Assembly: GCA_035551355.1 (NCBI GenBank)
Contig: DASZNF010000060.1
Location: 88,334 to 152,333 of the forward strand
Source: DATATV01 sp035551355
Lineage (GTDB): Bacteria; Actinomycetota; Actinomycetes; Mycobacteriales; Pseudonocardiaceae
DNA length: 64,000 nt
Direction: 5' to 3'
Below are positions 58,801 through 64,000 of this stretch, piece by piece. Numbering within the stretch: position 1 is the stretch's first letter; each line of letters begins with the position of its first letter. Made by a program: the position numbers and the translations under genes. The notes beneath the pieces were generated by a model. That model made no database searches. It saw only the letters and a list, made by a program, of their open reading frames with translations, and was not told the DNA's origin.

Positions 58801-59808
58801 ATGAGCGATCACCTCCGCCGGAAGGCCGCCGCCGCGGCGGCGGCCCGCACCCACCTGGCCACCCTGATCGCTCAACTCGACGCCGAAAACCCGGTCCTCG
58901 AACCCAACGCTCCCAACGAATCCGCAACTGTTCGCCACCGCCCCGACGAACCTGATCAGCCCGACGACCAGATCCACCAGACCGTCCGGTCCGACCACTC
59001 CGACAACCTGGCCGACCGGATCCTCCCGTTCGACCACTCCGACAACCTGGCCCACCAGACGCTCCGGTCCGACCACCCCGATTGGTCCACCGGCCGGGCC
59101 GGGCGCCTCGTCGAGCGCTGGCTGCCCGGCGGCACCACCACCGTCACCGGCCTCCGCGCCCACTTCAGCCGCCACCGCCTGGCCGCCGTCGTACTCCTCG
59201 GCCTCACGGCGCTGATCACCGCGATCGTGCTGGTCTCCCAACGCCCCACCGCCGAACCAGCTCCCGACCTGCCCGCCGCGGTCAACGCCGCCGCCACCCA
59301 GTCCGCCCCGGGCACTTCCGCCGCGCCCACCTCGATTGTGGTCAGCGTGGTCGGCCGCGTCGTCAATCCCGGGCTGGTCACCCTGCCCAACGGTGCCCGG
59401 GTCGCCGACGCGGTCAGCGCCGCGGGCGGGGTGCCCCCGGGCACCGACCTGATCGCGCTCAACCTGGCCCGCCGCCTGTCCGACGGCGAGCAGATCTACG
59501 TCGGCATCCCGATCCCGCCTGGCGCGTCCACCGGCCAACCCGCCTCCGACCCCGCCGCCTCCGACCCGGCCGCGCCACCTGCCCCCGGCGGCAAAGGCAA
59601 GAAAGCCCCGCCCACCGGCAAGGTCGACCTGAACACGGCGTCCATGGACCAACTGGAATCCCTGCCCGGCGTCGGCCCGACCACCGCGCAGCGGATCGTC
59701 ACCTACCGCTCCCAGCACGGTTCGTTCAGCTCGATCAACCAACTCCGCGACGTCGGCGGCATCGGCCAGGCGAAATTCGCCAAACTCCAGGACCTGGTGA
59801 CGGTATGA
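58801..59808 (+). CDS. comEA: ComEA family DNA-binding protein
   Basis: ComEA-type proteins bind double-stranded DNA at the cell surface for uptake. The 335-residue protein has a polar cytosolic N-terminus (about 1-120) with repeated SDHSDNLA segments, one membrane helix (about 126-147, LAAVVLLGLTALITAIVLV), an SLBB domain (about 180-240, VVGRVVNPGLVTLPNGARVADAV), a Pro/Ala linker and a C-terminal pair of helix-hairpin-helix motifs (VDLNTASMDQLESLPGVG). The ATG has no ribosome site. comEC overlaps the stop by 4 bases. Natural competence is not established in most actinomycetes. Confidence 0.92.
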   Translation: MSDHLRRKAAAAAAARTHLATLIAQLDAENPVLEPNAPNESATVRHRPDEPDQPDDQIHQTVRSDHSDNLADRILPFDHSDNLAHQTLRSDHPDWSTGRAGRLVERWLPGGTTTVTGLRAHFSRHRLAAVVLLGLTALITAIVLVSQRPTAEPAPDLPAAVNAAATQSAPGTSAAPTSIVVSVVGRVVNPGLVTLPNGARVADAVSAAGGVPPGTDLIALNLARRLSDGEQIYVGIPIPPGASTGQPASDPAASDPAAPPAPGGKGKKAPPTGKVDLNTASMDQLESLPGVGPTTAQRIVTYRSQHGSFSSINQLRDVGGIGQAKFAKLQDLVTV

Positions 59809-62339
59809 CCGCCCCAGAACCCACTGATCAGACGACCGGCCCGGGCCTCGGTGACCGGACAGCCAGTCCCGAACCCGGCGGCCGCGTGTCCGGCCCGGAT
59901 CCGGACGAGGATCGCCCGCCCTGGTGGCGCCGCCTGCTCGCCCGCCACGACCTACGGCTGCTGCCCGCGGCCGCCGCGGTCTGGGCGGCGACCGTGCTCG
60001 GCCAACGGATCGCCTGGCCCTGGACGGTCGCCCTCGGCCTGGCGACAGTCCTTTGTGGACTCAGTGTTCTCCTTGCCCTGCGCGGGAAGCCCGGTCGCGA
60101 GGTGGGCGATCTCCGCGTCGCCGCGGTGGCGCTGTTGCTGTCCGGGCTTGCCGTCGCCCTGTTCACCGGCGCCCGCCTCCGCCACGACGCGGCCAACCCA
60201 CTCCACGAGCTCGCCACCAACCAGGCCGCCGTCACCCTGCGCGTCGAACTCGACGAGGTGCCCCGGCCGATCGCCTCGCCGGGCTTCGCCGCCCGCCCGG
60301 GTGGTGTGCGCTCGGTGGTGGTGCAGGCCGAGGTCGTCCGGCTCGGCCGCGCCCCACGCGCCCGCCCGGCCGACGGCGCCGTGCTGCTCATCGCCCCGGT
60401 GCGCGGCTGGTCCGGCCTGCTGCCCGGTCAGCAGGCCGACGCCACCGGCCAGTTCGCCCCACCACACCCGGGCGACACGGTCCTGGCCGTGGTGTTGATC
60501 CGCGGCCCACCCCGGCAGATCAGCCCGGCGGGCCCGGTCGCCCGCGCGGCTCACGCGCTGCGGGCCGGACTGGCCACCGCATCGGCCGGACTGCCCGGCG
60601 ATTCACGCGGTCTGCTGCCCGCACTGGTCGACGGCGACCGCGGCGGCCTGCGCCAGCCGGTGCTGGACGACTTCCAGTTGGCCGGCATGGCGTATCTGAC
60701 CGCGGTCGGCGGCTATCACTTCATGATCGTGTGCGGCGCGGTGCTGTGGCTGCTGCGCCGGTTGAGCCTCGGGCCGCGGTCGCGCGCGGTGCTGGCCGGG
60801 CTGGCGCTGCTCGCCTTCGGCGAGGTCGCGGGCGGAGCGCCCAACGTCCGGCGGGCCGCGCTGATGGTGGCGGTCGGGCTGCTCGCGCTGGCCACCGGCC
60901 GGGCCCGCTCGGCCGGGTCCGCGCTGGCCGCCACGGTCATCGTGCTCACCCTGTGGCACCCGGATTACGCCAGCGACATCGGCTTCGCCCTGTCGGTCGC
61001 CGCCACCGCGGGCATGGTGGCCGGCGCCGGAGGAGTGGCCGCCGCGCTGCGCCGGTGCGGCGTGCCCGGCGGGATCGCGGAAGTCCTGGCTGTTGCGCTG
61101 GTGGCCAACCTGGTCACCGCACCGCTGATCGCCGCGGCCTACGGACAGCTCGGCCTGGTCTGCGTCGGTGCCAACGCACTGGCCGAACCGGCGTTCCCGC
61201 CGGCCATGCTGCTGGGCGTGCTGGCCATGGCCAGCGCCCCGGTCTGCCCACCGCTGGCCGCCGTGCTCACCCACCTCGCCCTGCCCGCCACCTGGTGGCT
61301 GCTGTTCGTCGCGCACCACGCCGCCGCGCTCCCCGCCGCCACGCTGCCCTGGCCGTCGGGCTGGCTGGGCGGCGCGGCGCTGGCCGCGTTGCTGCTGATC
61401 GTCGTGGTGGCCTGGCGTTCGCGCCGCCTGCGTGCGCTGATGATCGCCGCGCTGGCCGGAGTGTTCCTGGTGCTGGTGCCGGTCCGGGTGATCGCGCCGG
61501 GCTGGCCGCCGGACGGCTGGGTGCTGGTGGACTGCGATGTCGGCCAGGGCGACGGGGAAGTACTGGCCACCGCCGAGCCGGGCCGGGCGATCGTGGTGGA
61601 CACCGGGCCGGACGAGCAGGCCATGGACGAATGCCTCGGCCGCCTGCATGTCACCCGGATTCCGCTGCTGGTGCTCAGCCACCTGCACGCCGACCACGTC
61701 GGCGGCCTGGACACCGTGCTGCACGACCGCAGCGTCGGCGCGGTCGCGGTCGGCCCGTCCCGGGTGCCCGCGTGGTCCTGGGACCAGGTGCGCCGGGAGA
61801 CCGGCGCGGCCGGGGTGCCGCTGGTCGAACTCACCGTGGGCCAACGACTGAGCTGGCCCGGCCTCGTCCTGGACGTGCTCGGCCCGCCGCCCGCCGAGTC
61901 CTGGCCGACCGGCGACGATCCGTCCGGCACCGTGGTCAACAACAGTTCCCTCGTGCTGCGCGCCACCACCCGCGCCGGCCGGGTATTGCTCACCGGGGAC
62001 GTGGAACTGGCCGCGCAGGCGGATCTGCTCAATTCCACAATGGACCTGAGAGCCGATATCCTCAAGATCCCGCACCACGGATCTCGTTACTCCGCACCGA
62101 GTTTCCTCGACGCGGTGCACGCCCGGGTCGCGGTCGCCAGCGTCGGCGCCGGCAATCCGTACGGGCATCCCAGTCCGCTCACTCTCAACCGGCTCACCGC
62201 CGACGGCGCGCTCGTGCTGCGCACCGATCACGACGGCGATGTGGCCGTGCTGCCCGGACCGACCGGCCCGCTGGTGGTGCGCCGCGGCGATCCGCGCCCG
62301 GCCCCGCACGGCGCCACCCCGCACGGCCGAAAGTCATGA
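59805..62339 (+). CDS. comEC: ComEC/Rec2 family DNA-uptake channel protein
   Basis: This 844-residue membrane protein of the ComEC/Rec2 family is proposed to carry single-stranded DNA across the membrane. After two to three N-terminal helices comes a soluble OB-like region (about 130-250), then the Competence domain with many helices (about 280-560, including GDSRGLLPALVDGDRGGL and LTAVGGYHFMIV). A C-terminal metallo-beta-lactamase-like domain has HLHADHVGG (about 626-634) and KIPHHGSRYS. The HxHxDH metal motif is intact, suggesting an active nuclease-like domain. It is coupled to comEA. The holA gene usually found next is not seen; an MFS gene follows. Confidence 0.93.
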   Translation: MTAPEPTDQTTGPGLGDRTASPEPGGRVSGPDPDEDRPPWWRRLLARHDLRLLPAAAAVWAATVLGQRIAWPWTVALGLATVLCGLSVLLALRGKPGREVGDLRVAAVALLLSGLAVALFTGARLRHDAANPLHELATNQAAVTLRVELDEVPRPIASPGFAARPGGVRSVVVQAEVVRLGRAPRARPADGAVLLIAPVRGWSGLLPGQQADATGQFAPPHPGDTVLAVVLIRGPPRQISPAGPVARAAHALRAGLATASAGLPGDSRGLLPALVDGDRGGLRQPVLDDFQLAGMAYLTAVGGYHFMIVCGAVLWLLRRLSLGPRSRAVLAGLALLAFGEVAGGAPNVRRAALMVAVGLLALATGRARSAGSALAATVIVLTLWHPDYASDIGFALSVAATAGMVAGAGGVAAALRRCGVPGGIAEVLAVALVANLVTAPLIAAAYGQLGLVCVGANALAEPAFPPAMLLGVLAMASAPVCPPLAAVLTHLALPATWWLLFVAHHAAALPAATLPWPSGWLGGAALAALLLIVVVAWRSRRLRALMIAALAGVFLVLVPVRVIAPGWPPDGWVLVDCDVGQGDGEVLATAEPGRAIVVDTGPDEQAMDECLGRLHVTRIPLLVLSHLHADHVGGLDTVLHDRSVGAVAVGPSRVPAWSWDQVRRETGAAGVPLVELTVGQRLSWPGLVLDVLGPPPAESWPTGDDPSGTVVNNSSLVLRATTRAGRVLLTGDVELAAQADLLNSTMDLRADILKIPHHGSRYSAPSFLDAVHARVAVASVGAGNPYGHPSPLTLNRLTADGALVLRTDHDGDVAVLPGPTGPLVVRRGDPRPAPHGATPHGRKS

Positions 62340-62470
62340 GCGCCCAGATCGTTCCGGAAAGACCGGTGACGTGGCACGACGAAACGACCACAATGACCGC
62401 AACGGTCACCCCGTCCGCCTACCCGGATGCCGACCCGGGCCCGGCGGCGGAGTTCCGCGTCCGTCTCCAT

Positions 62471-62504
62471 CCCGTCCCCGTCCCCGTCCCCGTCCCGTCC
62501 GTCC
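62471..62504 (+). repeat. CCGTCC short tandem repeat before the MFS gene
   Basis: The 206-base stretch between comEC and the MFS start contains a run of CCCGTC/CCGTCC units. If translation began at ATG 62336 (overlapping the comEC stop) this would encode a Val-Pro repeat. No other feature is seen in this stretch. Confidence 0.7.
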
Positions 62505-62545
62505 CCACACACATTCCCGGCCGACCAACGCCGAAAGGTCCGGAC

Positions 62546-63838
62546 ATGTCTTCAGCACCGGGTGGACCGGCCTCGCGCCCGAGGCTCACCGCAGATCAGC
62601 GCAATTCGTTCCTCGCCGCCCAACTGGGCTGGACGATGGACGCCTTCGACTACTTCATCGTGGTCCTCGTCTACGCCGACATCGCCAAGGAATTCCACGT
62701 CTCGCTGACCAAGATGGCGTTCCTGACCACCGTCACGCTGATCATGCGGCCGGTCGGCGCGCTGCTGTTCGGCCTGTGGGCCGACCGGGTCGGCCGGCGG
62801 GTGCCGCTGATGGTCGACGTGTGCTTCTACTCGGTGATCGGCTTCGTCTGCGCGTTCGCGCCCAACTACACGATTCTGTTGGTGCTGCGCCTGTTGTACG
62901 GGATCGGTATGGGCGGCGAGTGGGGGCTCGGCGCGGCACTGGCCATGGAGAAGATCCCCGGTTCCCGCCGCGGCTTCTTCTCCGGGTTCCTCCAGGTCGG
63001 CTACTCCTGCGGCTACCTGCTGGCCGCGCTGGCCTACCTGCTGGTGCACTCGGAATTCGGCCTGTCCTGGCGGTGGCTGTTCGCGCTGAGCATCATTCCC
63101 GCGCTGATCAGCCTGATCATCCGGTCCCGGGTGAAGGAATCCGAGGTGTGGGAAACCGCGCAGGAGAAGCTCAAGGTGACCAGGACCCGGCTGCGCGACG
63201 TGATCTTCAACGCCCGCACCGTCCGCCGGTTCGTCTACCTGGTGATCCTGATGACCGCGTTCAACTGGATGAGCCACGGCACCCAGGACGTCTATCCGAC
63301 CTTCCTCAAGGCGAGCAACGACGGCGGCGCCGGGCTTTCGTCGACCACGGCCAGTTGGATCGCGGTGGCCTACAACGTCGGCGCGATCATCGGCGGGCTC
63401 GTTTTCGGGACCCTGTCGGAAAAGTACGGCCGCCGCTACACCATCGTGTTCTGCGCGGTGATCGGCCTGCCCATCGTGCCGCTGTTCGCCTATTCACACA
63501 CCGCGGGCCTGTTGTGTCTTGGCTCGTTCCTGATGCAGATCGCCGTGCAGGGCGGCTGGGGGGTCATTCCGGCCCACCTCACCGAGATGTCGCCGGACGC
63601 CATCCGGGGCTTCTACCCCGGCGTGACCTACCAGCTGGGCAACTGCCTGGCCGCGTTCAACCTGCCGATCCAGCAGAGTCTGGCCGCCTCGCACGGATAT
63701 CCGTTCGCGCTCACCGTGACCGTGGCTCCGGTGCTGGCCTTGGTGGCCGTGCTGACGTTCTTCGGGAAGGAGGCCAAGGGGGTGGAATTCGGCACCGTGG
63801 CCACCGCTCCGGCCGCGTCCGCCACACCGACCGGCTGA
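62546..63838 (+). CDS. MFS transporter, sialate/organic-acid:proton symporter type
   Basis: This 430-residue major-facilitator protein has 12 predicted helices. The first signature loop is LWADRVGRRVPLM and the second, after helix 8, SEKYGRRYT. The opening LGWTMDAFDYFIVVLVYADIAKEF is typical of the SHS (sialate:H+ symporter-like) and lactate/aromatic-acid branches. ATG 62546 with AAAGG 8 bases upstream is preferred. An in-frame ATG at 62336 would add 70 low-complexity residues with a Val-Pro repeat and overlap the comEC stop. The substrate is not determinable. Its stop lies inside the first copy of a 17-bp repeat. Confidence 0.88.
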   Translation: MSSAPGGPASRPRLTADQRNSFLAAQLGWTMDAFDYFIVVLVYADIAKEFHVSLTKMAFLTTVTLIMRPVGALLFGLWADRVGRRVPLMVDVCFYSVIGFVCAFAPNYTILLVLRLLYGIGMGGEWGLGAALAMEKIPGSRRGFFSGFLQVGYSCGYLLAALAYLLVHSEFGLSWRWLFALSIIPALISLIIRSRVKESEVWETAQEKLKVTRTRLRDVIFNARTVRRFVYLVILMTAFNWMSHGTQDVYPTFLKASNDGGAGLSSTTASWIAVAYNVGAIIGGLVFGTLSEKYGRRYTIVFCAVIGLPIVPLFAYSHTAGLLCLGSFLMQIAVQGGWGVIPAHLTEMSPDAIRGFYPGVTYQLGNCLAAFNLPIQQSLAASHGYPFALTVTVAPVLALVAVLTFFGKEAKGVEFGTVATAPAASATPTG

Positions 63839-63912
63839 ACCGCCCGACCGGCTGAGCCGCCCAGCGCATCCCGACCAGCTGAACCGCCCGACCCCGACCG
63901 GCCGAACCGCCC
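63829..63912 (+). repeat. Four degenerate copies of a 17-bp repeat at the end of the window
   Basis: GACCGGCTGAACCGCCC occurs at 63829-63845 and, with one to two changes, at 63846-63862 (directly abutting), 63873-63889 and 63896-63912. The second and fourth copies share a longer flank with CAGCGCATCCC, giving a 50-bp period. No gene is visible from 63839 to the right edge. Confidence 0.8.
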
Positions 63913-64000
63913 AGCGCATCCCGGCCGGCAACGCACGAAGGCCCCGGCCGGGCCGGCGGCTCGGCCGAACACGCCGGTGGCGCGCCGGGTGGAAACCCCG

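Noticed and set aside
62471..62504. CRISPR-like repeat array
   Set aside because: The CCGTCC units are 6-7 bases, directly adjacent and without spacers, so this is a simple sequence repeat.

Overview
This window is high-GC (roughly 70%) chromosomal DNA with strong G/C third-position bias, frequent GTG starts and many 4-base stop/start overlaps, all typical of an actinomycete. The order tig-clpP1-clpP2-clpX, valS-folC-DUF4233-ndk, rne-rplU-rpmA-obg-proB-proA-nadD-rsfS-gpgP-octT-degV-comEA-comEC is the same conserved backbone seen, inverted, in Mycobacterium tuberculosis. The hopanoid operon, chitinase and secreted protease point to a soil actinomycete. A member of the Pseudonocardiales is my best guess, inferred from gene content only.

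Region 1 (1-3.4 kb): the end of a family-5 solute-binding protein, a GH1 beta-glucosidase and a MarR regulator. Region 2 (3.6-12.2 kb): a tightly coupled plus-strand hopanoid operon, hpnC-hpnD-hpnE-polyprenyl synthase-shc-(hpnG::ispH fusion)-hpnH. Together these would make squalene from FPP, cyclise it, attach adenosine and remove adenine. The fused IspH would supply C5 isoprenoid precursor. Region 3 (12.2-16.3 kb, minus): a three-gene operon of a glycosyltransferase::wax-ester-synthase/DGAT fusion, a DMT transporter and an SDR, likely a lipid-modifying unit. Its promoter carries the same 12-bp palindrome as the MarR gene at 3.3 kb, which flanks the other side of the hopanoid operon.

Region 4 (16.4-20.8 kb): trigger factor and the Clp protease genes. 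Region 5 (20.9-28.2 kb): accessory metabolism, with an amidohydrolase and divergent MarR, an LctP-type lactate permease, and an FdhF/YdeP oxidoreductase with FdhD and a membrane protein. Region 6 (28.3-37.1 kb): valS-folC-DUF4233-membrane protein-ndk, then an ABC-2 exporter. Region 7 (37.2-43.5 kb): a chitinase under two DasR-like (dre) repeats, and the radical-SAM/DUF2344 pair split by a divergent secreted subtilisin.

Region 8 (43.6-64 kb): the rne-to-comEC housekeeping run, interrupted by a minus-strand RecQ helicase with a phosphoribosyltransferase-like tail and by a P450/ferredoxin pair. It ends with an MFS transporter and a 17-bp repeat cluster. I found no tRNA, rRNA, CRISPR array, insertion sequence or prophage gene. 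The strongest candidates for something new are the GT::WES fusion operon, the HpnG::IspH fusion and the palindrome linking the regulators around them.
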